From: Clostridiales bacterium 1_7_47FAA | GTDB lineage: Bacteria; Bacillota; Clostridia; Lachnospirales; Lachnospiraceae | DNA length: 64,000 nucleotides | NCBI GenBank assembly: GCA_000155435.1 | Contig: DS990262.1 | Location: 928,255-992,254 of the forward strand | Direction: 5' to 3' | Made by a program: the position numbers and the translations under genes | Part shown: positions 9,266 through 18,059 of the stretch, one piece after another | How the letters are laid out: every line of letters starts with the position of its first letter | Numbering within the stretch: position 1 is the stretch's first letter | The notes under the pieces: generated by a model | The model's database searches: none | Told to the model about the DNA's origin: nothing | Seen by the model: only the letters and a program-made list of their open reading frames with translations

Positions 9266-9595
9266 ATGGAGAAAGAAGCAATGGAAGATATCCTGCGATT
9301 GGCAGAGGATGTAAGCAGCCTTGTGATGGACCTTGGACCATTTGGGCTTACGGACGAAGATGAAGTAAAAAAAACACCGCAGGACCGGATACATGAGACA
9401 TATCAATGGCTGTCCGAACCAAAGGGCTGTAAAGAAGCGTCCGAGTATTTTAAGGAATTGCTTGCAATACTGGATAAGACGGACGCAGAGTATCAAAGAA
9501 TCGCTGATATATGTGAAAGAATCCATAAGGTCCAGGAAATAAAGCCATGGAAAGAAAAAGTAACTGTTAGAAACAGTCCCAGCTGTCGCAGATGA
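9266..9595 (+). CDS. Small helical protein of unknown function
   Basis: A 109-residue acidic, helical protein. I use the ATG at 9266 because AGAAAGGA lies 8 bases before it; the GTG at 9248 has no SD. It follows the repeat protein closely and ends in the basic sequence SPSCRR. No motif or family is recognised. About 160 bases without a gene separate it from the PAPS-reductase-like gene. Confidence 0.6.
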   Translation: MEKEAMEDILRLAEDVSSLVMDLGPFGLTDEDEVKKTPQDRIHETYQWLSEPKGCKEASEYFKELLAILDKTDAEYQRIADICERIHKVQEIKPWKEKVTVRNSPSCRR

Positions 9596-9756
9596 CCAGG
9601 GCCTGGATATGTCCATAATATAGGACAGATTAAGGAAACAGAATCCCTTCAAGTAGAGAGGTTTCATAGATTCCTCTGGTAAAAATCTAAATAGAAATGC
9701 AAAAAGGAGGGATAAGAAGTTGTGGCCACGTAAAACGATAGTCTCTTCGACGCTTA

Positions 9757-10617
9757 TTGGATTTAGAGACGAAGAGCATTGAACGGATTAAATTAGCAAG
9801 TGAAATGTCAAAGAGGTACTATGATGCCCCCATAATCTGTACTTACAGTGGGGGCAAGGATTCTGACGTACTTCTGGATTTGTTTATCCGGTCAGGAGTT
9901 GAATTTGAGGCCCACAATTCTCATACAACAGTCGATGCTCCCGATACGGTGTACTATATCAGGGAGAAATTTCGAGGTTTAAAAGAAAAGGGAATCCCAT
10001 GTATTATCCATATGCCGCCACTGAGCATGTGGCAGTTGATTGTCAAAAAGAAGATGCCGCCCACCAGGATGCAGCGTTACTGTTGTGAAATCCTAAAAGA
10101 GAACACAACACCGGACAGACTGGTATCAACAGGTGTGCGCTGGGACGAAAGCACCAAACGGTCCAAAAGGGGACAGTTAGAAGCGGCTGCCCCAAAAGTC
10201 GAGAATAGGATTACTCTGATGAACGACAACGATGATAAGCGGCTGGTTATTGAGCGGTGTGCAATCCGTGGCAGGGTAGTGTCCAACCCAATCATTGACT
10301 GGACACATAAAGACATCTGGGATTATATCCGTTCCAACCATATGCCTTATAATCCGCTTTATGATATGGGTTATAAAAGAGTTGGCTGTGTAGGGTGCCC
10401 GATGGCTGGAAAAAACCGCTACAAAGAGTTTGCTGACTTCCCAAAGTATAAGGCAGCTTATATCCGGGCGTTTGATAAAATGTTAGTGGCAATCCATGCG
10501 GCGGGGAAACCTACTAAGTGGAAGAACGGAGAGGACGTGTTCCGGTGGTGGATGGAGGATAAAAATGTAGAGGGACAGTTGTGCCTCGCGGATTTTATGG
10601 ACATGGGACCAGACTAA
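9757..10617 (+). CDS. PAPS reductase / DndC-like ATP-pyrophosphatase family protein
   Basis: The 286-residue protein carries the PP-loop SGGKDS at residues 31-36. Other motifs are a Cys pair in RYCCEILKE (109-110), the motif GVRWDES (126-132), and CVGC (211-214). The four Cys suit an iron-sulfur cluster as in PAPS/APS reductases and DndC, which activate sulfur or adenylate substrates. No dnd neighbours (dndA, B, D, E) are present; instead a Mom-like and a radical SAM gene follow, which argues for nucleic-acid modification rather than sulfate assimilation. The frame has an upstream TAG at 9739, so TTG 9757 is the only usual start, although the good SD (AAAAAGGAGG, 9701-9710) is about 46 bases away. 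Confidence 0.82.
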   Translation: MDLETKSIERIKLASEMSKRYYDAPIICTYSGGKDSDVLLDLFIRSGVEFEAHNSHTTVDAPDTVYYIREKFRGLKEKGIPCIIHMPPLSMWQLIVKKKMPPTRMQRYCCEILKENTTPDRLVSTGVRWDESTKRSKRGQLEAAAPKVENRITLMNDNDDKRLVIERCAIRGRVVSNPIIDWTHKDIWDYIRSNHMPYNPLYDMGYKRVGCVGCPMAGKNRYKEFADFPKYKAAYIRAFDKMLVAIHAAGKPTKWKNGEDVFRWWMEDKNVEGQLCLADFMDMGPD

Positions 10618-10679
10618 AACAATAAATCAACAACAGGAGGTTTACGTTCCAACCGGAACTAATTTATATAAAAAAGTGA

Positions 10680-11156
10680 ATGAAAGCAGTACCGATTGAG
10701 TTAAAGGCGGCAAATGAATATGTCGCGCAGAATCATAGGCATCATAGCCCTGTATACCGGGACAAATTCCGTGTCGCATGTACTGAGCATGGCAGAATAT
10801 GTGGCGTGATACAGTGCGGCAGGCCAGTATCCAGGCATTTAGACGATGGAAAAACGCTGGAAGTAACGCGTTGCTGCACAGACGGTACAGCCAATGCCTG
10901 TAGCTTCCTATACGGGCGGGTAGCCCGGATTGCAAAAGAGATGGGATATGAGCGGATTATCACTTATATCCTTATCTCTGAATCCGGTGCTTCCTTAAAA
11001 GCGGCAGGGTGGGAATGTGAGAAAGAGATTGCAGGGGGCGGCTCCTGGGATACACCTGCCAGGCGCAGACATACAACAGCACCGCAATGTAAAAAGCAAA
11101 GATGGATGAAAAATTTGTGTAAAGAAGGTGATGAGAGTCGAGAATCGGAATTATAG
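10680..11156 (+). CDS. Mom-like / XF1762-family GNAT-fold protein
   Basis: The 158-residue protein begins MKAVPIELKAANEYVAQNH, followed by RHHSP, the start typical of XF1762/Mom-like proteins. It has conserved segments GVIQCGRPVSRHLDDG and LEVTRCCTDGTANACSFLYG. Phage Mu Mom modifies adenine in DNA to a carbamoylmethyl form; XF1762 relatives are uncharacterised members of the same acyltransferase-like fold. It lies between the PAPS-reductase-like and radical SAM genes, consistent with a multi-step base modification. The nearest strong SD (CAGGAGG, 10634-10640) is about 39 bases upstream, with a GTTCC-AACC-GGAAC hairpin between it and the ATG. Confidence 0.75.
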   Translation: MKAVPIELKAANEYVAQNHRHHSPVYRDKFRVACTEHGRICGVIQCGRPVSRHLDDGKTLEVTRCCTDGTANACSFLYGRVARIAKEMGYERIITYILISESGASLKAAGWECEKEIAGGGSWDTPARRRHTTAPQCKKQRWMKNLCKEGDESRESEL

Positions 11157-11167
11157 ATGCTGATTTA

Positions 11168-12223
11168 TTGGATAAGAACAGGCACCGCATGCCGAATCTG
11201 GCATGCATGAAGATCAGCGGATTCCATAAGCAGATGGGGGATCAGATACATTTGCTGACGGAGTATTCAGGCTTCAATGAGTTTGATAAGGTATATCTGT
11301 CAAAGGTCTTTACGGCTACGAGGTATCCGCCGGAAGTCTTAAAGATGGAGAATGTAGAATATGGAGGTACTGGGTTTTATTTAGACCAGGCTCCCGAGCT
11401 GCCCTACGAAATAGAGCATGCCATGCCGGATTACAGTCTGTATGCGGATTGGCTTAAAGGTAAGGGAGAAGAAGGAAAAAAGAGTAAGAAGTATAAGTAT
11501 TATCGGGATTATTCTATTGGGTTTTTAACAAGGGGCTGCTTTAGGCAATGCCCTTTTTGTGTGAACAAAAATAAAACGGTATCCGTTCCTGCAAGCCCAG
11601 TGTACGAATTTTACAATCCACAGAAAAAGAAGATCTGTCTGCTGGATGATAATTTTCTGGCATGTGGGGAGTGGAGTGCATTATTGGGACAACTACGGGA
11701 AACCGGCCGTCCGGTCCAGTTCCGGCAAGGACTGGATATCAGGCTGATTACCAGGCAAAAATCCAGGGAACTGGCATCTTGTAGATTGGATGGCGACTTA
11801 TTATTTGCCTTTGACAATATCAAGGATAAAGAAACAGTCATAGAAAAGATGAAGATCATAAACCCAATATTCCAGGAATCAAAAAGGATCAAGTTCTATG
11901 TATTAACTGGGTTTGATGCAGATGGAAGATATGACTGGACTTTCTGGAAACAGGATATCTTACAGGCATTTGAGCGTATCCGGATTCTAATGGGGGTGCG
12001 TGCGTATCCATATATCATGCGGTATGAGAAATATCAGGAATCACCTTACCGGGGAATGTATGTAAACCTGTCCAGGTGGTGTAACCAGCCCCAGATGTAT
12101 AAGCAGATGAGCTTCCGTGAATTTTGCCACTTGTCAAAAGAAGGGAGCGCCTGCAGAACGTATCTGGAGGAGTATGAAAGAGACTTTCCGGAAATCAGCA
12201 GTTATTTTGACATGAAATTTTAA
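11168..12223 (+). CDS. Radical SAM protein, N terminus possibly frameshifted
   Basis: The 351-residue frame has the cluster motif CFRQCPFC (Cys-x3-Cys-x2-Cys) in TRGCFRQCPFCVNKN near residues 120-134. It continues through a TIM-barrel-like region with LLDDNFLACGEW and RQGLDIRLITRQK, typical of radical SAM enzymes that begin with a B12-like or Rossmann segment. The coding frame continues upstream of TTG 11168 as RIGIIDADLL, which looks like the natural N-terminal strand. The nearest ATG (11131) is out of frame by what appears to be a 7-base insertion. It may start at TTG 11168 or at a rare ATC. It probably acts with the preceding two genes on nucleic acid. Confidence 0.78.
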   Translation: MDKNRHRMPNLACMKISGFHKQMGDQIHLLTEYSGFNEFDKVYLSKVFTATRYPPEVLKMENVEYGGTGFYLDQAPELPYEIEHAMPDYSLYADWLKGKGEEGKKSKKYKYYRDYSIGFLTRGCFRQCPFCVNKNKTVSVPASPVYEFYNPQKKKICLLDDNFLACGEWSALLGQLRETGRPVQFRQGLDIRLITRQKSRELASCRLDGDLLFAFDNIKDKETVIEKMKIINPIFQESKRIKFYVLTGFDADGRYDWTFWKQDILQAFERIRILMGVRAYPYIMRYEKYQESPYRGMYVNLSRWCNQPQMYKQMSFREFCHLSKEGSACRTYLEEYERDFPEISSYFDMKF

Positions 12224-12246
12224 ACTCTGATTCAGGAGGTGGTGCT

Positions 12247-13251
12247 ATGAAGTTTACAGATGAAGAATTAGAGATAGCCAGAAGCGTGGACCTGGTGTCT
12301 ATTGCTGAAAGGCAGGGCTTCACGGTGAAGCGGGTAGGCAGTTACTATACATTGAAAGAACATGATTCTATAAGGATTAAAAATCGTAGGAGCTGGCTGC
12401 GTTTTTCCGTACCCGAGGGCCAGGACGGTCACAACGGGGATAACATTGAGTTTCTGAGACAATTTTGCTATATGGATTTTCGTGAGGCGGTTATCTATTT
12501 GTTGAACGAGGCCGGTTATCGGTATGAGGATAAATCATTTAAAGATGATACAAGCAGGAAAAACCACGAGAGAAGAAAGGAAGAGCAAAATAAAGAACAA
12601 GAAGGGAAAGGGGAGTTTGTGCTTCCCGAACCAAACGACAATTATCGGAGGTTATATGCCTATCTGTTAAAAACGCGCTGCCTGAGCAAAGAAGTAGTTG
12701 ACTGGTTCGTTAAAAAAAAGCTGATTTATGAAACACGCAGATATCATAACGTGGTTTTTATTGGCAGGGATTCCTTTGGTACAGCACGGTTTGCCAGTAT
12801 GAGGGGAACGGTGGATAATTATGGAAACCCGTTTAAAGGGGACGTGGAGAACAACGATAAAACCTATGGTTTCAATGTAAGAAACAAGAAAAATAAAGAA
12901 GTCAAGGTATTTGAGGCAGCCATTGACCTGATGTCTTATATGGATTATAAGCGTGATGGGCAGTCAAACAAGTTGGCATTAGGGTCAACCTGGGACGGGG
13001 CATTGGACCGGTTCCTGCTAGAAAATCCACAGATTAAACGAATAAGCCTGTATCTTGATAATGATAAGGCAGGCCGGAAAGCAGCGGCACTTATACGCAA
13101 GAAATATATAGAGATGGGATATCACGTTAAAGTCCGGTTCCCGCCATATGGGAAAGATTGGAATGAATTTCTTGTTGCAGAAAGAAAAAAGGCAGTGATT
13201 CAATATTTGAACAGGAATAGCAATCTGGACCGGAAACAGGCAATCGGATAA
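12247..13251 (+). CDS. DUF3991 and TOPRIM domain protein (primase-like)
   Basis: The 334-residue protein has an N-terminal DUF3991-type region (WLRFSVPEGQDGHNGDNIEF near residues 51-70) and a C-terminal TOPRIM domain. The TOPRIM acidic residues are in KVFEAAIDLMSYMD (about 220-233) and SLYLDNDKAGRKAA (about 262-275), followed by KDWNEFL. This arrangement is common on Gram-positive mobile elements and resembles bacteriophage and plasmid primases, though no zinc finger is seen. It is preceded by CAGGAGGTGGTGCT and lies between the radical SAM gene and the DUF5688 array. Confidence 0.8.
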   Translation: MKFTDEELEIARSVDLVSIAERQGFTVKRVGSYYTLKEHDSIRIKNRRSWLRFSVPEGQDGHNGDNIEFLRQFCYMDFREAVIYLLNEAGYRYEDKSFKDDTSRKNHERRKEEQNKEQEGKGEFVLPEPNDNYRRLYAYLLKTRCLSKEVVDWFVKKKLIYETRRYHNVVFIGRDSFGTARFASMRGTVDNYGNPFKGDVENNDKTYGFNVRNKKNKEVKVFEAAIDLMSYMDYKRDGQSNKLALGSTWDGALDRFLLENPQIKRISLYLDNDKAGRKAAALIRKKYIEMGYHVKVRFPPYGKDWNEFLVAERKKAVIQYLNRNSNLDRKQAIG

Positions 13252-13274
13252 TTTCATAAAAGCAAGGAGATAGT

Positions 13275-14189
13275 ATGGATTATTTTAATTTCAAAGAAGA
13301 GTTTCTCTATCAGTTCATTGACCTGATGGAGAAAAGCAAAACGTTAGGAGCGTTGAACTTGGTTATGGAAGGACTACCAGGTGAATCAATCACAATGACT
13401 TTCAAGGATAGGTACTGCCCTATGGTCAGCATAGAGGAACTGTTTTTGAGAAGCCAGTATGAAATGCTGCCAGTCAGGATATTGGCTTCGGAGACACTGC
13501 AGGAATTTCAGACGGCGGAAACCGGAGGTATCCGATTGAAGATGGATACGGTCAAGAATCCATTGTTTGTAGAGTTCCATGCAGTGAATGCAAACAAATA
13601 CCAGATGAGGCTGGAAGAATTGGAGCTGCCGTATACCAGACTGGGAGATATGTGTATCTTTTATCGGTTCCGTGTGAAAGAGGAAAGTGAAAAACTTGTA
13701 TACACCATGCCCGTAGATGAAGAGGACTTACAGCGGTGGGGAATGCATGTAGATCAACTGCATGCGTGCGTGTCAGACAATGCTTTCTCCCAGTATAGTG
13801 TGCAGATTGAACCGGTTGCAGCCGTTATACGGGAAGGCTTGGAGGCAGGCTTTACGCTTGGGAGAGGAAAGATTACAAATGAACGCGCAAGTGCCTGGCG
13901 GCTGACAGGTCCGGGAGGCGCGGCAGGCATGCTTTATAGGAATATTCTGGATGAATTTGCAGAAATGGTCAACACGGATCTGTACCTGCTTCCAGTAACA
14001 GCAGAGGAAACCGCTATATATGCCGCCGACCAGTATACACCTGCTGACCTTCAGATGCGTCTCGAAAGAAAAAAATCCTTAAAGGGATTTGTAAGCCATC
14101 CGTTGTCAGAGTCGGTTTTGTATTATAGTCTCAAGAGTAAAACCCTGACGGTGCACCAGTCTTCATTGGTGAAAAAAACCCTGGTCTAA
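13275..14189 (+). CDS. DUF5688-type paralog 1
   Basis: First of eight tandem relatives, 304 residues. The family landmarks are GLPGESITMTF (33-43), LGDMCIFYRF (123-132), a Trp-Gly turn (155-156), GPGGAAGMLY (212-221) and LYLLPVTAEE (236-245). It is closest to paralog 7, which shares the GPGGAA block. Unlike most of the array it does not end in a basic tail (its last residues are KKTLV). A good SD (AAGGAGATAGT) precedes the ATG. No enzymatic motif is recognised. The family is uncharacterised. Confidence 0.75.
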   Translation: MDYFNFKEEFLYQFIDLMEKSKTLGALNLVMEGLPGESITMTFKDRYCPMVSIEELFLRSQYEMLPVRILASETLQEFQTAETGGIRLKMDTVKNPLFVEFHAVNANKYQMRLEELELPYTRLGDMCIFYRFRVKEESEKLVYTMPVDEEDLQRWGMHVDQLHACVSDNAFSQYSVQIEPVAAVIREGLEAGFTLGRGKITNERASAWRLTGPGGAAGMLYRNILDEFAEMVNTDLYLLPVTAEETAIYAADQYTPADLQMRLERKKSLKGFVSHPLSESVLYYSLKSKTLTVHQSSLVKKTLV

Positions 14190-14249
14190 GAGTCGGTACG
14201 GGAGTCTACAGATGCAGGAAATGGTAAATAGACGAAGAGGAGAACCAAA

Positions 14250-15143
14250 ATGCGCGAATATGATGAAAACCATGCATATGAGGAAGTCCGGGAGGATTTC
14301 ATTAAAGAATATAAGGCACAGCTAGAACGCAGAGGAAATGGGGAGAAGTTGGAAATAGTGGCGGAAGGTACTCCTTTTGAATCCTTTACATACAAAGGGA
14401 ATGGACCTTTATTATGTACCAGTATCTCTATGGAACTGGTGTACAGAAATTGCTATATTTTTGCCATTCGAGAGATTGATGAGGCCGTATCTACTATCTT
14501 GGAGATTCAGGATGAGGCAGAATGGATATCCCCGGAGCGGCTGGAACAACTGGAACATGTAATAGTGTTTCCGGTAAATCTATCACATTGCAGGGATAAG
14601 CTGGAAGAAAATGATATTGCATATTTTCCCTTCGAAGATATGGCGATCACTTATCAATTCTGCATTGAGGACAATGAGAGGTCGTATCGCAGGGATGTTA
14701 CAAGGGAATGGCTGAATAGGCAGGGGATAAATGCAAAGGAACTCTTTGAAAAAGTAAGGTATAAAGACCTGGAGCAAATTTGGGGCGAAATTAAAACCAT
14801 AGAGCAGGTGGGAAAAAAATCAGAGGATTCACAGCAGGCTGCTTTGTATGGCGTCAATGGCTTTGGTGCTGCCCTTTATCCAAAAGTGATGGAGCAGGTA
14901 GTAAAAAAAATGGGCAGTGAAGTGCTGATTGTACCTGAAGAAACCTATACGGCTTATATTCAGACACCGGATATTATGAGTGCTGCAAAACTGCAAGAAG
15001 AATTACAGGAGGACAATCGTGTGAAACTGGTGACTGGCGATAGGCACCTTGTACTTTCTGGGAAGATATTTAAGTACGATACCGGCAGGAAAAACCTGGT
15101 CCCGGCAATGGAACATACCATTGAAAAGCATAGAGTGAAATGA
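14250..15143 (+). CDS. DUF5688-type paralog 2
   Basis: 297 residues, very similar throughout to paralog 3, so this pair looks like a recent duplication. Compare VAEGTPFESFTYKGNG here with IAEGTPFEAIMLKGGG there. It contains FPFEDMAITYQFCIE, the Trp-x-Asn-x-x-Gly turn, ELFEKVRYKDLEQI and the C-terminal VNGFGAALYPKVMEQV block. It ends KHRVK, a basic tail like its neighbours but with Lys last. About 60 non-coding bases and a GAGGAGAACC SD precede the ATG. Confidence 0.75.
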   Translation: MREYDENHAYEEVREDFIKEYKAQLERRGNGEKLEIVAEGTPFESFTYKGNGPLLCTSISMELVYRNCYIFAIREIDEAVSTILEIQDEAEWISPERLEQLEHVIVFPVNLSHCRDKLEENDIAYFPFEDMAITYQFCIEDNERSYRRDVTREWLNRQGINAKELFEKVRYKDLEQIWGEIKTIEQVGKKSEDSQQAALYGVNGFGAALYPKVMEQVVKKMGSEVLIVPEETYTAYIQTPDIMSAAKLQEELQEDNRVKLVTGDRHLVLSGKIFKYDTGRKNLVPAMEHTIEKHRVK

Positions 15144-15193
15144 AAACCGCTTTAATCGGGAGAAGCGCAGACGGCCAGAAGGGAAGGAGATAG

Positions 15194-16138
15194 ATGTATT
15201 ATTATAGTGAGAACGAAGCATATGACGAATTACGAGAGGATTTTATTGATGAATTTCAAGACCAGCTACAAGAAAGAGACAGAGGGGAGGAACTGAAGCT
15301 GATAGCTGAAGGCACGCCATTTGAAGCCATTATGCTGAAAGGTGGAGGGGAGTTAGTTTGCCCCAGTATTCCGATGGAATTGGTGTATCTTAACTGCTAT
15401 GTTGCTGAGAACAACGAGTTAGACGAGGCGGTCACGCAGATTCTGGGTATATTTGATGGGGATGAGTGGATACCGCGCGAACAATTTGAGCAGATAGAGC
15501 ATGTACTTATATATCCTATGAATTTGGCAGAATATGAGGATAAACTGGTGGAGGGAAACATTGCATATATGCCATATCAGGATATGGCGGTCACTTTCCA
15601 ATTCTGTATTGAAAGAGGGGAGAGATCGTACTGCGGAGATGTTACAAAAGAGCATTTGGAAAAATGGGGAATCGGTGTGGAGGAACTTTTTGAGAAAGTC
15701 AGATACAAGGATGCAAATGAAATAGGAGTGGGTATCGTAAATATGTACGATTCACTTACAAACAGATATGAAAATGATAAAACAATCCTTTTTAGGCCGG
15801 CGGATGGTGTGCCATTGGAACTGAAGCAAGTCTACAATGTCTATGGTGTGAATGGCTTTGGTGCAATCTTCTATCCGAAAGTTATGGAACTGGTGTATGA
15901 TAAATTAGGGGACGAGATGCTGATTGTTCCCAATGATGCCTTTGGTGCTTATGTCCATGCGCAAAGTGTTGGGAATCTGTCAGACTTATATGAGAGCCTG
16001 ACCAGTGAGAATATAATGAAAGAAGAAACAGGGGAAATACGCCATAAACTATCTGAGCGGGTTTTTAAATACGATCTGGAAAGCAGAAACCTGATTCATG
16101 CAGTTCCTCCGAAAATTGAGAAACAAAAATTGAGATAG
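15194..16138 (+). CDS. DUF5688-type paralog 3
   Basis: 314 residues and the near-duplicate of paralog 2. Relative to it, it carries about 20 extra residues around position 190-210 (DSLTNRYENDKTILFRPADG) before the VYGVNGFGAIFYPKVMELV block. It ends KQKLR. The ATG follows GAAGGAGATAG. The insertion between otherwise alignable copies shows that the linker before the C-terminal block tolerates length change. Confidence 0.75.
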   Translation: MYYYSENEAYDELREDFIDEFQDQLQERDRGEELKLIAEGTPFEAIMLKGGGELVCPSIPMELVYLNCYVAENNELDEAVTQILGIFDGDEWIPREQFEQIEHVLIYPMNLAEYEDKLVEGNIAYMPYQDMAVTFQFCIERGERSYCGDVTKEHLEKWGIGVEELFEKVRYKDANEIGVGIVNMYDSLTNRYENDKTILFRPADGVPLELKQVYNVYGVNGFGAIFYPKVMELVYDKLGDEMLIVPNDAFGAYVHAQSVGNLSDLYESLTSENIMKEETGEIRHKLSERVFKYDLESRNLIHAVPPKIEKQKLR

Positions 16139-16155
16139 GTAGGTGGGTTAGTGGA

Positions 16156-17121
16156 TTGATGAACTTAATAAACTATGACCAATTTAAGGTTGCTTATCTA
16201 CAAAAAATAGCAGAACTTTTAGACCAGCATGGTTATTCCATCAGACCGGTCGTGATAGGGGAAGGGTTATCGCTGGAAAAGGCAACCCTGGATTTAGGCG
16301 ATAAAATCTGTCATTGCATAGACCTTCAGGAAATTTATTCGGATTATTGCAAAAATGCTAGACCAATGTTTTCTATTGTGAAGGATACATTGGATTGTTT
16401 CCGGGAGTTTGGTACAGTACAAAGAGAACAGGTGGAATGCATAGAAAGTGTTTTAGCCTGTGTAACAAACTTTGAGAAAAGCAAAGAAATCCTGCGGGGT
16501 AAGGGTATACCATATTTGGCAGTAGGTGACATGGCAGTATATTTCAGGTTTGATTATGAGCTGCCTTTCGGCGGTACAATGGAAAGTATTGTAACAAAAG
16601 ACCATCTCCTAAAATGGAAGTTTTCAGCCGAAGAATTATTCAATATTGTTAGGCAATGCGAGGCACAGAAAATCGGTGCCTGTGCTTATGACTGGGTGGA
16701 AAGCCTTCAACCATATGATTTTGGCCATATACCTGTGATTGCAAGAGCAGAAGATATCTACAATGCGCCATATGAGCTGTATGGATTGAACGGTGCCGGG
16801 GCGATACTTTACCCCGAAGTGCTGCGTCAATTTGAAGAGGCTTTTCATGAGCGGGTCATAATCGTACCGTATTCAGAACGAAAAGCGGCCATATTACCGG
16901 AAAGCCGTATACAGGATATGTGGGTACAAAGAAAAATCCGGGAGTATACGGAGGATACGGACGCGCGGTTATTTTTGTCCAGGCAGGTTTATTCGTATAC
17001 AGAGGGGAAGTTTTACAGGCTCAAGGGTGGTATAGAACAATTACAGGCTGTCATTGATCAGAAATTGGAGACAACTATGAATCATGAGAAAACACTGGTC
17101 GGTAAAAAGCAAAGCAGATAA
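16156..17121 (+). CDS. DUF5688-type paralog 4
   Basis: 321 residues, starting at the tandem TTG-ATG (16156 or 16159); the TAGGTGGG SD suits either. Landmarks are GIPYLAVGDMAVYFRF, HLLKWKFSAEELFNIV and LYGLNGAGAILYPEVLRQF. It is intermediate between paralogs 2/3 and 8. The C-terminal end is LVGKKQSR, a basic tail with a terminal Arg. Confidence 0.73.
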   Translation: MMNLINYDQFKVAYLQKIAELLDQHGYSIRPVVIGEGLSLEKATLDLGDKICHCIDLQEIYSDYCKNARPMFSIVKDTLDCFREFGTVQREQVECIESVLACVTNFEKSKEILRGKGIPYLAVGDMAVYFRFDYELPFGGTMESIVTKDHLLKWKFSAEELFNIVRQCEAQKIGACAYDWVESLQPYDFGHIPVIARAEDIYNAPYELYGLNGAGAILYPEVLRQFEEAFHERVIIVPYSERKAAILPESRIQDMWVQRKIREYTEDTDARLFLSRQVYSYTEGKFYRLKGGIEQLQAVIDQKLETTMNHEKTLVGKKQSR

Positions 17122-17144
17122 AATCTCAAGGAGGACAGACAAAG

Positions 17145-18050
17145 ATGGAATATGAAGAATTCATCCAGTTTTTTACCCATGAAGTCAACTATAATTTAAA
17201 AATGCTGGGTGTTCCATGGCGGGCTAAGTATGAGAACACAGGCGGCAGAGAAGAAGTTTTGGTGGTAATCCATGGTGGAGGGCATGATTTTCCTCCGATT
17301 AAAGTTCACGATTATTACCAGGAGTTTTTGCAGGGGATGCCCTGGGGAGTCGCTGCACGGAAAGCAACACAGGATTTCTTTGATGATGAGAGCACAAAAT
17401 GTGCACTGATGGATATGGGGCTTTTTCATGCAGATATGGTAATTCCCACTTTTATGAACACAGAGGAAAATGAGGAACTATTGAAAACCGTTCCATATTC
17501 AAGGTTTGAAGATTTAGCAGTTATACTTCAAATTGCATATCAGTCCCTGGGCGGTATCAATCTCAACCTTGTGGTAACAGACGATATCTTACAGGGATGG
17601 GGGCTGAGGTATGATGAACTTTATCAAATGGCCCTGGATAATCCGAGGAATGTTGAGTCTGTACAGATGATAGAGTTGCACAAGATGATAGATATTATAT
17701 CACCCGATGAAACAGTAGAGGATTTACCTCCCTTCTATGTGGTAACGAATACTGGTCAACATTTAGGCGCTGCAGGTATTCTTTACAAAACCAGAATGTA
17801 TGAACTTGCAGAAACTATGGGGGATGATATCTTATTGGTTCCTATGAGCGTTGACCATTTTTTGGCAATGCCGCTTTTAGACCAAAAGGGCATAGATTAT
17901 ATATCTAATGCACTACACAGTAGTAAAGAGGTAATCACTGGAAGTATAAAGCCCCTGTCTGGGAATCTATACCACTATAATTGTGAAACCGCACAGTTTC
18001 GTATGATTACTCCCAGCCAGTTAAAAGAAACGAAAAAACGAGGCAGATAG
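17145..18050 (+). CDS. DUF5688-type paralog 5
   Basis: 301 residues. With paralog 6 it forms a distinct subgroup that matches the classical DUF5688 pattern best: VPTFMNTEENEELLKTVPYS here is IPT-like, then NLNLVVTDDILQGWGLRYDEL and YQMALDNPRN. It lacks the ELFEKV form of paralogs 2-3. It ends KETKKRGR. It starts with ATG after AAGGAGGACAGACAAAG and its stop touches the SD of paralog 6. Confidence 0.75.
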   Translation: MEYEEFIQFFTHEVNYNLKMLGVPWRAKYENTGGREEVLVVIHGGGHDFPPIKVHDYYQEFLQGMPWGVAARKATQDFFDDESTKCALMDMGLFHADMVIPTFMNTEENEELLKTVPYSRFEDLAVILQIAYQSLGGINLNLVVTDDILQGWGLRYDELYQMALDNPRNVESVQMIELHKMIDIISPDETVEDLPPFYVVTNTGQHLGAAGILYKTRMYELAETMGDDILLVPMSVDHFLAMPLLDQKGIDYISNALHSSKEVITGSIKPLSGNLYHYNCETAQFRMITPSQLKETKKRGR

Positions 18051-18059
18051 GGGGAGGGT

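Noticed and set aside
9720..9782. 20-codon frame behind the SD of the PAPS-like gene
   Set aside because: No sequence support as a protein and it overlaps the enzyme gene. Noted under the long-leader finding instead of being called as a gene.
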